A stretch of 64,000 nt of DNA from Pseudomonas sp. M47T1 (lineage in GTDB: Bacteria > Pseudomonadota > Gammaproteobacteria > Pseudomonadales > Pseudomonadaceae): positions 1 to 64,000 of the forward strand of contig NZ_AJWX01000007.1 of the NCBI RefSeq assembly GCF_000263855.1, read 5' to 3'. Position numbers and translations under genes: made by a program. This document shows, piece by piece, positions 9,148-16,486 of the stretch (the stretch's first letter is position 1; each line of letters begins with the position of its first letter). The notes beneath the pieces were generated by a model, which saw nothing but the letters and a program-made list of their open reading frames with translations, made no database searches and was not told the origin of the DNA.

Positions 9148-9194
9148 GCACCGAGTTGCCAGCCTTTAGTGCTTGGCTTAACACCGAGTCGCCG
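9148..9194. repeat. left copy of a 47-bp direct repeat flanking the DUF3077 locus
   Basis: Aligns without gaps to 9864-9910 with 40 of 47 bases identical (offset 716). Both start GCACCGAG and contain TTGGCT followed by AACACCG. The repeats bracket the structured leader and the DUF3077 gene. Confidence 0.65.
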
Positions 9195-9216
9195 GTTTCC
9201 TCCCGCGAAAAACGTT

Positions 9217-9242
9217 GGTCCTACTTCCCTTTTTGTAGGACC
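9217..9242. terminator. hairpin GGTCCTAC/GTAGGACC
   Basis: Perfect 8-bp stem (9217-9224 with 9235-9242), ten-base loop, followed by TTTC. It may end the EamA transcript or form the first element of the DUF3077 leader. The T-tract is short, so a terminator role is uncertain. Confidence 0.4.
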
Positions 9243-9312
9243 TTTCTGATTTCACCCTGTAAGCTCCCCGCCGTCTTGCGCACGTCAAGTACCCAGGCCT
9301 ACCCTTCCCTCC

Positions 9313-9509
9313 GCCGCTGAACCCAGCGGCCGGGTTGGCAGCCCGAATACCTGAAGTGCGTCGAGCCACCGTTCATGGTGGCTGTACGCAGGGCACGTTC
9401 GCGTGCGCCGGGCTCTTCAGGTACCGGTCTGCCAACCTGCGTACGGCCGCCACCCTTCGTTTGGCAGCGAGGACGCGGCTTTGGCTGATTACCTGAAGGA
9501 TTCAACCTG
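9313..9509 (+). ncRNA. structured 5' leader of the DUF3077 gene, candidate cis-regulatory RNA
   Basis: Several nested helices can be read directly. A 7-bp hairpin (9313-9319 with 9324-9330, loop AACC) is followed by a long stem: GGTTGGCAG 9333-9341 pairs with 9429-9437, and TACCTGAAG 9348-9356 pairs with 9415-9423. The long stem encloses two hairpins: 9358-9370 with 9377-9389 (with an internal loop), and GCACG 9393-9397 with 9402-9406 (loop TTCG), giving a three-way junction. TTGGCAG and TACCTGAAG occur again at 9461-9467 and 9490-9498, the latter overlapping the Shine-Dalgarno AAGGA (9496-9500). The middle strand can therefore pair either upstream or downstream, and the downstream fold would cover the ribosome-binding site. 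I cannot match it to a named RNA family. Confidence 0.6.
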
Positions 9510-9782
9510 ATGCAAGACGACTGTGCTTTACCCCTTCTGACTACCTCACAAGATTTCGGCGATTGCGGGGCCAATGACAAGGCACTGTTTTCGGTGCGGG
9601 CCGGTGTGCCTGTGAAAGATGCGCTGGTGCAGGTATCGCTGCTGCTCAAGTGCGCCAGTGAGACGGCCTTTGAACGCTCCGACTGCGGTCTGCCGCAGCG
9701 TGGGTTGATTGGTTCGACGCTGCATTGCCTGGATAGCGCTCGCGCGCTGGTGGACAGCGTATTGGCCGGTTTGCACCGGTAA
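9510..9782 (+). CDS. DUF3077 domain protein
   Basis: A 90-residue small protein with the DUF3077 signature LFSVRAGVPVKDALVQVS, a family common in several copies in Pseudomonas genomes. The remainder is predicted helical (LHCLDSARALVDSVLAGL). No signal peptide; the function is unknown. AAGGA at 9496-9500 supports the ATG at 9510. It lies behind an elaborate leader that could regulate its translation, and it is bracketed by 47-bp direct repeats. Confidence 0.8.
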   Translation: MQDDCALPLLTTSQDFGDCGANDKALFSVRAGVPVKDALVQVSLLLKCASETAFERSDCGLPQRGLIGSTLHCLDSARALVDSVLAGLHR

Positions 9783-9812
9783 CGTAGCCGCTGCCGATAG
9801 GCTGCGCGGCGC

Positions 9813-9836
9813 TTCGCGGGTAGAACCCGCTCCCAC
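9813..9836. repeat. REP element
   Basis: TTCGCGGGTAGAACCCGCTC followed by CCAC, a typical Pseudomonas REP hairpin, located between the DUF3077 gene and the right direct repeat. Confidence 0.75.
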
Positions 9837-9863
9837 GTTTGTTGCACTGTGCCATGGCCTGAT

Positions 9864-9910
9864 GCACCGAGCTGCCCGCCTTTGGTGTTTGGCTGAACAC
9901 CGTGTTGCCG
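9864..9910. repeat. right copy of the 47-bp direct repeat
   Basis: Counterpart of 9148-9194. This copy contains a clean hairpin GGTGTT-TGGCTG-AACACC. It stops near the terminator of the cytochrome gene, so it may be the remnant of a second, decayed copy of the same leader. Confidence 0.65.
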
Positions 9911-9930
9911 ACGCCCCACCAGAAATGCAA

Positions 9931-9958
9931 AAAGGCCGCCCATCTCAGGGCGGCCTTT
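9931..9958 (-). terminator. Rho-independent terminator of the gluconate dehydrogenase operon
   Basis: An 11-bp perfect stem, AAAGGCCGCCC (9931-9941) with GGGCGGCCTTT (9948-9958), has a six-base loop. Read on the minus strand it ends in a T-run just after the cytochrome gene stop. Confidence 0.85.
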
Positions 9959-9981
9959 GGCATTCACACAACTACAGCCAA

Positions 9982-11295
9982 TTACATCTTGTCGCCTTCC
10001 AGCACCAGCGGCGGATTAGGCAGCCCCTGATCCTTGCGCAGCTTGGCCACTTGCTTGGCGTCCACCGTGGCAGCCGCCGGGTTGCCGAACTGTTTGAAGA
10101 CGTAGTTGGTGACTTGCGCCACTTGCTCGTCATTCAGGTCTTCGGCGAAGGATGGCATCAGGATGTCGCCCTTGACCATCTTGCGATTCACCGAGCCCAG
10201 GATCACCGAGACCACGTTCTTGGCGTCAGCCGCACCGGTGGTGGTGTGGTTGAACAGCGCAGGGTAGGCGCCGAAACCGCTGCCGGCGCCCTGGCCCTTG
10301 GCCCCGTGACAGGTGGCGCAGCTACCCATGAACAGCGCACGGCCCGGGTCCTGAGCCAGTACGGCAGGGCTCTGGCCGCGCAGGCCGACGTAGCCGTCGC
10401 TTGGCTTGCCGAAGCTGGCGCGCGAACCTGGCTGCTTGTCGTCGGCGATCGCCGGGGTGGACTGCAGGTAGGTGGCGATGGCGGTCAGGTCGGTCTCGGG
10501 CAGGTACTGCAGGCTGTGCTCGATAGCTTCGGCCATGGGGCCGGAGGCGGTGGCCAGGCCGTCGACGTGACCGGTCTTGAGGTAGGTGACCAGTTGCGCC
10601 TGGGTCCAGTTGCCGATGCCGGCGACCTTGTCCGGGGTGATGTTGTAGGCCACGAAGCTGCCCAGGTCGCCACCGGCGAACGGCTTCTTGGTGTCCATGC
10701 CCATGGTCAGGTTACGCGGCGTGTGGCAGGTGCCGCAGTGGGCCAAGGCTTCCACGAGGTAACGGCCCTGGTTCCACTCGGCGGTCTGGCTTGGGTCAGG
10801 CTTGAGCTCGCCTTGCTTGAAGTTGAAAAACTTCCAGAAGGTCATGCCCCAGCGCTGGTTGAACGGGAACGGCAGGTCGGTCTGGGGCGATGCCTCGGCC
10901 ACCGGTGGCAGCGACATCAGGTAGGCCTTGATGGCCAATACGTCGTCGCGGGACATCTTGGTAAACGAGTCATAAGGCATGGCCGGGTACAGCTGCTCGC
11001 CGCCCTTGCCCACGCCGTCACGCACCGCAGCGACAAACTGGTCGTCGCTCCAGTTGCCGATACCGTGCTCCTTGTCCGAGGAAATGTTGGTGCCGTAGAT
11101 CACCCCGAACGGCGTGCCTACCGGGTAACCACCACCAAAGGCCTTGCCCTTGGACGCGGTGTGGCAGGCGGTGCAGTCGGCCGCGTGGGCCAGGTATTCG
11201 CCACGGCTGATCAGTGCTGAATCGACCGGTTGTTCGGCCGCCTGGGCACCCAGGCTGGCCAGCAGCGGGAGTACCGCCAAAACGAATTTTTTCAT
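9982..11295 (-). CDS. triheme cytochrome c subunit of gluconate 2-dehydrogenase
   Basis: A 437-residue exported cytochrome with signal peptide MKKFVLAVLPLLASLGAQA and three CxxCH heme-c sites: CTACH in domain 1, CGTCH in domain 2, CATCH in domain 3. It takes electrons from the FAD subunit and passes them to the ubiquinone pool at the periplasmic face of the inner membrane. It is the last gene of a three-gene operon (gamma, FAD, cytochrome), the order known for Pseudomonas gluconate dehydrogenase. The start is set at the ATG with GGGAG seven bases upstream; an ATG six codons earlier lacks a good site. Confidence 0.88.
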   Translation of the reverse strand: MKKFVLAVLPLLASLGAQAAEQPVDSALISRGEYLAHAADCTACHTASKGKAFGGGYPVGTPFGVIYGTNISSDKEHGIGNWSDDQFVAAVRDGVGKGGEQLYPAMPYDSFTKMSRDDVLAIKAYLMSLPPVAEASPQTDLPFPFNQRWGMTFWKFFNFKQGELKPDPSQTAEWNQGRYLVEALAHCGTCHTPRNLTMGMDTKKPFAGGDLGSFVAYNITPDKVAGIGNWTQAQLVTYLKTGHVDGLATASGPMAEAIEHSLQYLPETDLTAIATYLQSTPAIADDKQPGSRASFGKPSDGYVGLRGQSPAVLAQDPGRALFMGSCATCHGAKGQGAGSGFGAYPALFNHTTTGAADAKNVVSVILGSVNRKMVKGDILMPSFAEDLNDEQVAQVTNYVFKQFGNPAAATVDAKQVAKLRKDQGLPNPPLVLEGDKM

Positions 11296-11309
11296 GGTTA
11301 GCTCCCGGT

Positions 11310-12914
11310 TCATGCCAAGCTCTTGAGCACGGTGTCGGCCATGCGCAGGGCCAGCGCGGTGCCGGTCAGGGTAGAGTTGACGATGGCGGCGGTGGGCATT
11401 ACGCCAGTGCCGGCCATGAACAGGTTTTCGTGGTCGTGGCTGCGCAGGTCGCGGTCCACCACCGAAGTCGCAGGGTCGGCGCCCATGCTCAGGGTGCCGG
11501 TGATGTGCTGGTTGTTGTCGTACACGCCACGCTTGCTGAACACCACTTCGGTACCGCCCATGGCGTTGGCGATGTCCTTGTATACCTCGATGGAGTGGTC
11601 GTAGCCCTTGTGCACGTATTCCGGGAACTTGTAGTACACCTCAACGCGCGGCAACCCCCAGGCATCCTTCTCGGTCTTGCTGAGTACAATGCGGTTGTCG
11701 CGGTCGGGCAGGATTTCCATCATGCCCTTGAGCAGCACGTAGTGGTCGGCCTGGTACTTGAGCTTCTCGTTCAGCGCCTTGCCGTAGTAGCCCTGCTTGA
11801 TCAGGCGCTCGGTAAGCATGCGCGTGGGGTTGGTGTTGGCCAGGTCGATACGCAGGCCCGAGCGGTCGGATCGGAAAGCGCCATCACGGATGTTGTTGAT
11901 GCTGCTGGGGCGCATGGGGCCACGGCCGAAGTAGATCGGCTCGTCGGCCAGGAACTCCACGGACGAACCGGGGTGGTCCATCAGGTGGCGACCGACCATG
12001 TCGTTGCTGTTGGCAATGCCGTTGGGCATGCGGTCGCTGGTGGACATCAACAGCAGCTTGCTGCTTTCGATGGCGTTGGCGGTCAGCACGAATTGCTTGC
12101 CGGTGACCTTGTGGGTGGCCTTGTGGGCGTCCAGGTAGTGCACGGCTACGATGCGACCCTTGTCATCGGCCTCGATGCGATAGACCACGGCGTTGGCGAC
12201 GATGCGCACACCGGCGTCCAGCGCTTTGCGTGCGGCGATGCCACCGTGGTACTGGGCGTCGATGGGGCACACGGGCATGCAGTTGTTGTTGCCACAGCAG
12301 GCCGGGCGGCCGTCATAGGCCACGCTGTTGCGCGCCTGCGGGCCGATGCCCACCTCATAACCCAGGCCGGCCAGGCGCTGCTTCATGCGCTCGAAACCGT
12401 AAGGCAGTGGAATGCCCGGCAGCGGATAAGGCTGCGAGCGCGGCGAACCCAGGTCGGCGTCACCGGAGACGCCCATCTGGATTTCCGCGTCGCAGTAGAA
12501 AGGTTCCAGCTCGGCATAGCTGAGCGGCCAGTCCACACCCACGCCATACAGTGACTGCAGGCGCATGTCGTTGGGCTGGATACGGAACGCCTGCCCCGCC
12601 CAGTGCCAGGTGGTGCCACCCACGCCACGCAGGTAGGAGGCCAGGTACGGGTCCGGGCCTTTCTGGATCAGGTAGCCGTTGTCCACCGGTTGGAACTTGG
12701 GCTGCGGGGCCCAGGGTTTTGGCGGGTAGGGTTCGGTGAAGTCGCCCTTGAGCGGGCTGTTGCGGAACAGCTCCACGGCCTCGTCACGCTTGATTTCCGG
12801 CCCCGACTCCAGGATCAGCACCGAAGCACCGGCCTTGGCCATTTTCAGCGCCGACAGGGAACCGGCGATGCCGGCACCAATGACGACTACATCTGCACTG
12901 AGGGAATCAGACAT
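11310..12914 (-). CDS. gluconate 2-dehydrogenase FAD (GMC) subunit
   Basis: A 534-residue GMC-family flavoprotein. The N-terminal dinucleotide fold reads VVVIGAGIAGSLSALKMAKAG, and the C-terminal GMC region has TGTLSMG and NLFMAGTGVMPT. It oxidises gluconate to 2-ketogluconate in the periplasm and hands electrons to the cytochrome subunit. It has no signal peptide; in this class it is exported together with the Tat-bearing gamma subunit. The ATG at 12914 overlaps the gamma stop as ATGTCTGA, which indicates translational coupling; the frame is open further upstream but without support. A related substrate such as sorbitol cannot be excluded. Confidence 0.88.
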   Translation of the reverse strand: MSDSLSADVVVIGAGIAGSLSALKMAKAGASVLILESGPEIKRDEAVELFRNSPLKGDFTEPYPPKPWAPQPKFQPVDNGYLIQKGPDPYLASYLRGVGGTTWHWAGQAFRIQPNDMRLQSLYGVGVDWPLSYAELEPFYCDAEIQMGVSGDADLGSPRSQPYPLPGIPLPYGFERMKQRLAGLGYEVGIGPQARNSVAYDGRPACCGNNNCMPVCPIDAQYHGGIAARKALDAGVRIVANAVVYRIEADDKGRIVAVHYLDAHKATHKVTGKQFVLTANAIESSKLLLMSTSDRMPNGIANSNDMVGRHLMDHPGSSVEFLADEPIYFGRGPMRPSSINNIRDGAFRSDRSGLRIDLANTNPTRMLTERLIKQGYYGKALNEKLKYQADHYVLLKGMMEILPDRDNRIVLSKTEKDAWGLPRVEVYYKFPEYVHKGYDHSIEVYKDIANAMGGTEVVFSKRGVYDNNQHITGTLSMGADPATSVVDRDLRSHDHENLFMAGTGVMPTAAIVNSTLTGTALALRMADTVLKSLA

Positions 12915-13440
12915 GGGCCACGCTCTCGGACTGAGGAGGTTGAATCCAGAAATTCGGTTCACCGGCGCAATAGCTCGGCGGGGTAAAGGAGGTGCTCAGC
13001 AGTTGGTAGCTGACGATGGTTTCGAAGCCGACGCACACGGGGTTCATCTTGCTGCCCACCACGCCCAGGTACCAACCGCCCAGCAGGGCCTGGTACAGCG
13101 CCGCCACAGGGGCTGGCTGACTGGCCAGTTGCGCCTGAAAGGCATTGGGGGCGGCGTTCTGATGAGCGTCCAGCAAGGCATTGAGGGCCGTCATGTTGGC
13201 CGTCAGTTGCGGGGCCGCGTGGTTGAGCCAGTCGTACAGGCGTTGGCCCAGCTGCAGGTCGGGCTTGTCGATGCCGGTCAGGCGCATGGACAAGGCCAGG
13301 AAGTCCGCTGGCAAGGTCAGGTTGCTGACCAGCGGGGCGCTGGCGAACGCGTTGGACACAAGCAGGGTCTTGCCCAGGGCACCGGCAGCCAGGAGGCTGG
13401 TGGCGCCGAAGACCAGATGGCGTCGGCTTAGATTTATCAT
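12907..13440 (-). CDS. gluconate 2-dehydrogenase gamma (small) subunit, Tat-exported
   Basis: A 177-residue small subunit with a twin-arginine signal (LSRRHLVFGATSLLAAGALG) and the sugar-dehydrogenase small-subunit pattern (LYQALLGGWYLGVV near residue 125). It carries the Tat signal for the complex with the FAD subunit. It is the first gene of the operon, overlapping the FAD gene by eight bases. The ribosome-binding site is weak (GGA). Confidence 0.85.
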   Translation of the reverse strand: MINLSRRHLVFGATSLLAAGALGKTLLVSNAFASAPLVSNLTLPADFLALSMRLTGIDKPDLQLGQRLYDWLNHAAPQLTANMTALNALLDAHQNAAPNAFQAQLASQPAPVAALYQALLGGWYLGVVGSKMNPVCVGFETIVSYQLLSTSFTPPSYCAGEPNFWIQPPQSESVAHV

Positions 13441-13572
13441 GGTTGATCGTCCGTTGTGATCACATCCCCGGTAGCCAAGGCTCCGGGGCTTTTAATGGTG
13501 TGCACAGTGGGGCGCCGCGACTGGCGTGAGCCTGTCGCGGTACCGGTTGAATCAGGTGAAAGCGGGGAGGTG

Positions 13573-14037
13573 TTACTTGAGGGCTTGCGCCGCGGTTTCG
13601 CTGGCCTGGTTGTCCAGGGCCTGAACCGGGGTGCTGACGCCGACCGCACCCACTACTTCGCCATTCAGGGTCAGCGGGTAGCCGCCGCCCAGGGCCACGG
13701 CGTGGGGGATTTCCAGCACGGTGTTCTCGCCTTTCTGCAGGCGCTCCATGAACTTGACCGATGGCGCGCGGTACAGCGCCGAGGTGCGTGCCTTGCCGAT
13801 TGAGGCATCGACGCAACCCAGCGGCGCGCCGTCCAGGCGTTCAAAGGCCAGCAGAGTGCCGGACACGTCGACCACCGCTACGCAACCAAAGCTTTTCTGC
13901 GCGGCCAGGCTGGCCTTGACGCTGCTGATTACCTGCAGGGCCTGGGCATTGTCCAGTTGCTGGTGAGTAGCGGCGAAGGCGCTGGAGGAGGCGAGTGCCA
14001 GAATGCTAGCACCGAAGAAAAAAGACAGGGTTTTCAT
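13573..14037 (-). CDS. GlcG/HbpS-family heme-binding-like protein
   Basis: A 154-residue exported protein with signal peptide (...ALASSSAFA before ATHQQ) and the GlcG/DUF336 fold, seen in VVDVSGTLLAFERLDGA and LGGGYPLTLNGEVVGAVGVS. HbpS-type members bind heme; GlcG proteins often sit beside oxidoreductases. It is 132 bases upstream of the gluconate dehydrogenase operon on the same strand and may be cotranscribed, but a hairpin in the gap (CCCCGG...CCGGGG, 13466-13488) leaves this open. Confidence 0.8.
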   Translation of the reverse strand: MKTLSFFFGASILALASSSAFAATHQQLDNAQALQVISSVKASLAAQKSFGCVAVVDVSGTLLAFERLDGAPLGCVDASIGKARTSALYRAPSVKFMERLQKGENTVLEIPHAVALGGGYPLTLNGEVVGAVGVSTPVQALDNQASETAAQALK

Positions 14038-14190
14038 GTAGTTGCCATTCCTATGAGCAGTAACGAATTTTAACCAACTGGTTAGTCCACTAAAAACCCG
14101 TGTTTGCGCAAATGATCGTTACAAAAAAGCGAACAATTGCCGCATTGACTTTTTAGAAAGGCCTTGAAGCAGGCATTTCAAACGATTTGT

Positions 14191-14278
14191 GTGGGAGCGG
14201 GCTCTGCCCGCGAAGGCCGCACCGCATACCGCCAGATACACCGAGGCGCACTTTTCGCGGATAGAACCCGCTCCCACA
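14191..14278. repeat. pair of inverted REP elements
   Basis: GTGGGAGCGGGCTCTGCCCG at 14191-14210 is followed by an inverted partner at about 14254-14277 (TTCGCGGATAGAACCCGCTC then CCAC), a BIME-like doublet. It fills the centre of the gap 14038-14362 between divergent genes; no other clear signal is seen there. Confidence 0.8.
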
Positions 14279-14362
14279 AAAAACGGCAGCGCCCGCAAGG
14301 CTGTGTGGGATAGCGATAGCAAATTGCGTAAACTAACTGCCCGGATTTGACAGGCCCCCGTG

Positions 14363-14704
14363 ATGAACAACGAACTACTGGTAGAAGACCTCCACCCGGG
14401 CACCGGCAAGGCCGTGGTCAAGGGCGCGCTCATCACCACGCACTACTGCGGCACCCTGGAAGACGGCACCGAGTTCGACTCCTCGCATTCGCGCGGCAAG
14501 CCCTTCCAGTGCGTGATCGGCACCGGTCGCGTCATCAAGGGCTGGGACATCGGCCTGATGGGCATGCAGGTAGGCGGCAAGCGCAGGCTTTTCGTGCCCG
14601 CGCACCTGGCCTATGGCGAGCGCAGCATGGGCGCACACATCAAGCCGAACAGCAACCTGCGCTTCGATATTGAACTGCTGGAAGTGCTGACGCGCGACGA
14701 TTGA
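14363..14704 (+). CDS. FKBP-type peptidyl-prolyl cis-trans isomerase
   Basis: A 113-residue single-domain FKBP with TTHYCGTLEDGTEFDSS, VIKGWDIGLMGMQVGGKRRL and HLAYGERSMG, the usual active-site blocks. It would catalyse proline isomerisation in the cytoplasm, as there is no signal peptide. The ATG at 14363 is preferred to the adjacent GTG at 14360 because AGG is better spaced from it. Length matches the small FKBPs. Confidence 0.88.
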   Translation: MNNELLVEDLHPGTGKAVVKGALITTHYCGTLEDGTEFDSSHSRGKPFQCVIGTGRVIKGWDIGLMGMQVGGKRRLFVPAHLAYGERSMGAHIKPNSNLRFDIELLEVLTRDD

Positions 14705-14725
14705 CCCTGTAACGGTTAAAACGCC

Positions 14726-14763
14726 TTGACCTGCCGACCGCGATGGTTATAAAGGTCAGGTCA
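14726..14763 (+). promoter_or_regulatory. sigma-70 promoter with inverted repeat, XRE regulator gene
   Basis: -35 TTGACC (14726-14731), 16-bp spacer, -10 TATAAA (14748-14753), each one mismatch from consensus. TGACCTG at 14727-14733 is repeated inverted as CAGGTCA at 14757-14763, so the -35 box and the transcription start would be covered by a symmetric operator. This suggests autoregulation. Confidence 0.65.
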
Positions 14764-14798
14764 TTTTCGACATGAAGCCCCTGAACAATAAGGCACCT

Positions 14799-15347
14799 AT
14801 GGATACCGGAACACGACTGAAGTTGGTGCGCGAACGGTTTCAACTGTCCCAACGAGAACTGGCCCGCCGCAGCGGCGTGACCAACTCGACCATTTCCAAC
14901 ATCGAGCAGAACCGCGTAAGCCCCTCGGTCAGCTCGCTGAAGAAGCTGCTGCAAAGCATCCCCATGAGCCTGGCCGACTTCTTCACCTTCGACGAGCCGC
15001 CCAAGCAGGAACGCTATGTGTTCCGCTCCGACGAACAGCCAGACCTGGGCCGCGAAGGCCTGCGCCTGCTACTGGTAGGCGCCACCCTGCCCGGCCGTGA
15101 CATGCGCATGCTGCGCGAACTGTACGCCCCCGGCGCGCACTCGGGTGACGAGCTGATCGTGCACAACGAAGGCGAGGAATGCGGCGTAGTCACCCGAGGC
15201 ACCATCGAGCTGACCATCGACGGCCAGACCAGCATCCTCAACCCCGGTGACGGCTACTACATCCCCACCACCCTGCCGCACCGTTTCCGCAACATCGGTC
15301 AGGACGAGGCGGAAGTGATCAGCGCCAACACCCCGGCGAACTTCTAA
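14799..15347 (+). CDS. XRE-family regulator with C-terminal cupin (PuuR-like)
   Basis: A 182-residue regulator with an N-terminal helix-turn-helix (LSQRELARRSGVTNSTISNIEQNRVSPSVSS, residues about 15-45) and a C-terminal cupin (EGEECGVVTRGTIELTIDG, then PTTLPHRFRN). This domain pair is typical of PuuR-like repressors sensing polyamines or amino acids. The ATG at 14799 has AAGG five bases upstream; an ATG nine codons earlier is only about twelve bases from the predicted transcription start and is less likely. No target operon adjoins it, so the ligand is open. Confidence 0.85.
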   Translation: MDTGTRLKLVRERFQLSQRELARRSGVTNSTISNIEQNRVSPSVSSLKKLLQSIPMSLADFFTFDEPPKQERYVFRSDEQPDLGREGLRLLLVGATLPGRDMRMLRELYAPGAHSGDELIVHNEGEECGVVTRGTIELTIDGQTSILNPGDGYYIPTTLPHRFRNIGQDEAEVISANTPANF

Positions 15348-15442
15348 GGCTCCCACAAAAAATTGCCGCGCAAGACTCGGGGTGTTTCCGCTGCACCGCA
15401 GCGCTAAGCTGGGGGTCATGTTCAACCTGCAAGGCAATGCCC

Positions 15443-16486
15443 ATGAACCCCGTGGCTGAAACCGACCCCCGCTGGCTGGCCGTGCTGGCCCGCGACGCCA
15501 GCGCCGACGGCGAGTTCGTCTACGCCGTGCGCACCACCGGCCTGTATTGCCCGCCCGGCAGCCCGGCCCGACGCCCGCGGCGCGAAAATGTCGAGTTTTT
15601 CGACAGCGCCGCACAGGCCGAGGCTGCCGGTTATCGCCCCAGCCGGCACACTCTGGCCGCACGCACCCGTGATGCTCATGCCGCCCTGGTGACCCGCGCC
15701 TGCGCGTTGCTGGACGCTGCCATCAGCCCACCCTCGCTGGCGCAACTGGCGGCCGATGTGGGCCTGAGCCCGTATCATTTTCATCGCCTGTTCAAACGCC
15801 TCACCGGGCTGACGCCCAAGGCCTACGGCGATGCCCGGCGCGCACAGCGGGTGCGCGAGCAGCTCAAGCCGGGCGGTTCGGTAACGGATGCGGTGTACGC
15901 AGCCGGGTTCAACGCCAACAGCCGCTTCTACGAGTCAAGCAACCAGCGGCTGGGTATGAAGCCTGTGCAATTTCGCAATGGCGGCGCCCAGGTGACCATC
16001 CGCTTCGCCCTGGGGCGCTGTTCGCTGGGGGACATCCTGGTGGCCGGCAGCGAGCGTGGCGTGTGCGCGATTCTGCTGGGCGATGACGCCGAGCAGTTGC
16101 TGCGCGACCTGCAGGACAGCTTCCCCCAGGCCGAACTGATCGGCGCCGACGCCAGCTTTGAGCAATGGATGGCGCAGGTGGTGGGGTTTGTCGAAGCGCC
16201 GGGCATTGGCCTGGACCTGCCCCTGGACGTGCGCGGCACCGCGTTCCAGGAGCGGGTATGGCAGGCACTGCGCAGCATCCCGCCAGGCAGCACCGCCAGC
16301 TATGCCGAAGTAGCCCGGCTGATCGGCGCACCCACTGCCACGCGGGCGGTGGCCCAGGCGTGCGGTGCCAACCGCCTGGCGGTGGCCATTCCCTGCCACC
16401 GGGTGGTGCGCAGCGACGGTGCGTTGTCGGGCTACCGCTGGGGCGTGGAACGCAAGCGCCGCCTGCTGGAACGCGAGGCGCCGTGA
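15443..16486 (+). CDS. ada: Ada-type methyltransferase/AraC regulator with degraded N-terminal zinc site
   Basis: A 347-residue Ada homologue in three parts: N-terminal methylphosphotriester domain, AraC-type helix-turn-helix (LAQLAADVGLSPYHFHRLFKRLTG), and O6-methylguanine-DNA methyltransferase with the acceptor motif AIPCHRVV intact. The sensor domain keeps only one of the four zinc cysteines. In E. coli numbering Cys38 is present, but position 42 is Ser, 69 is Ser and 72 is Thr. Its neighbours (FVYAVRTTGLYC, PRRENVEFF) are well conserved. It may repair O6-methylguanine but probably cannot sense phosphotriesters as Ada does. The start at 15443 is set by AAGG eight bases upstream; the ATG two codons earlier is too close to it. 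Confidence 0.85.
   Translation: MNPVAETDPRWLAVLARDASADGEFVYAVRTTGLYCPPGSPARRPRRENVEFFDSAAQAEAAGYRPSRHTLAARTRDAHAALVTRACALLDAAISPPSLAQLAADVGLSPYHFHRLFKRLTGLTPKAYGDARRAQRVREQLKPGGSVTDAVYAAGFNANSRFYESSNQRLGMKPVQFRNGGAQVTIRFALGRCSLGDILVAGSERGVCAILLGDDAEQLLRDLQDSFPQAELIGADASFEQWMAQVVGFVEAPGIGLDLPLDVRGTAFQERVWQALRSIPPGSTASYAEVARLIGAPTATRAVAQACGANRLAVAIPCHRVVRSDGALSGYRWGVERKRRLLEREAP

Noticed and set aside
9709..12554. Long plus-strand frames across the gluconate dehydrogenase operon
   Set aside because: They lie opposite the heme and GMC genes, whose motifs are unambiguous.
13441..13572. Intrinsic terminator between the GlcG-like gene and the gluconate dehydrogenase operon
   Set aside because: The CCCCGG/CCGGGG hairpin has its T-run on the plus-strand side, the wrong side for these minus-strand genes.
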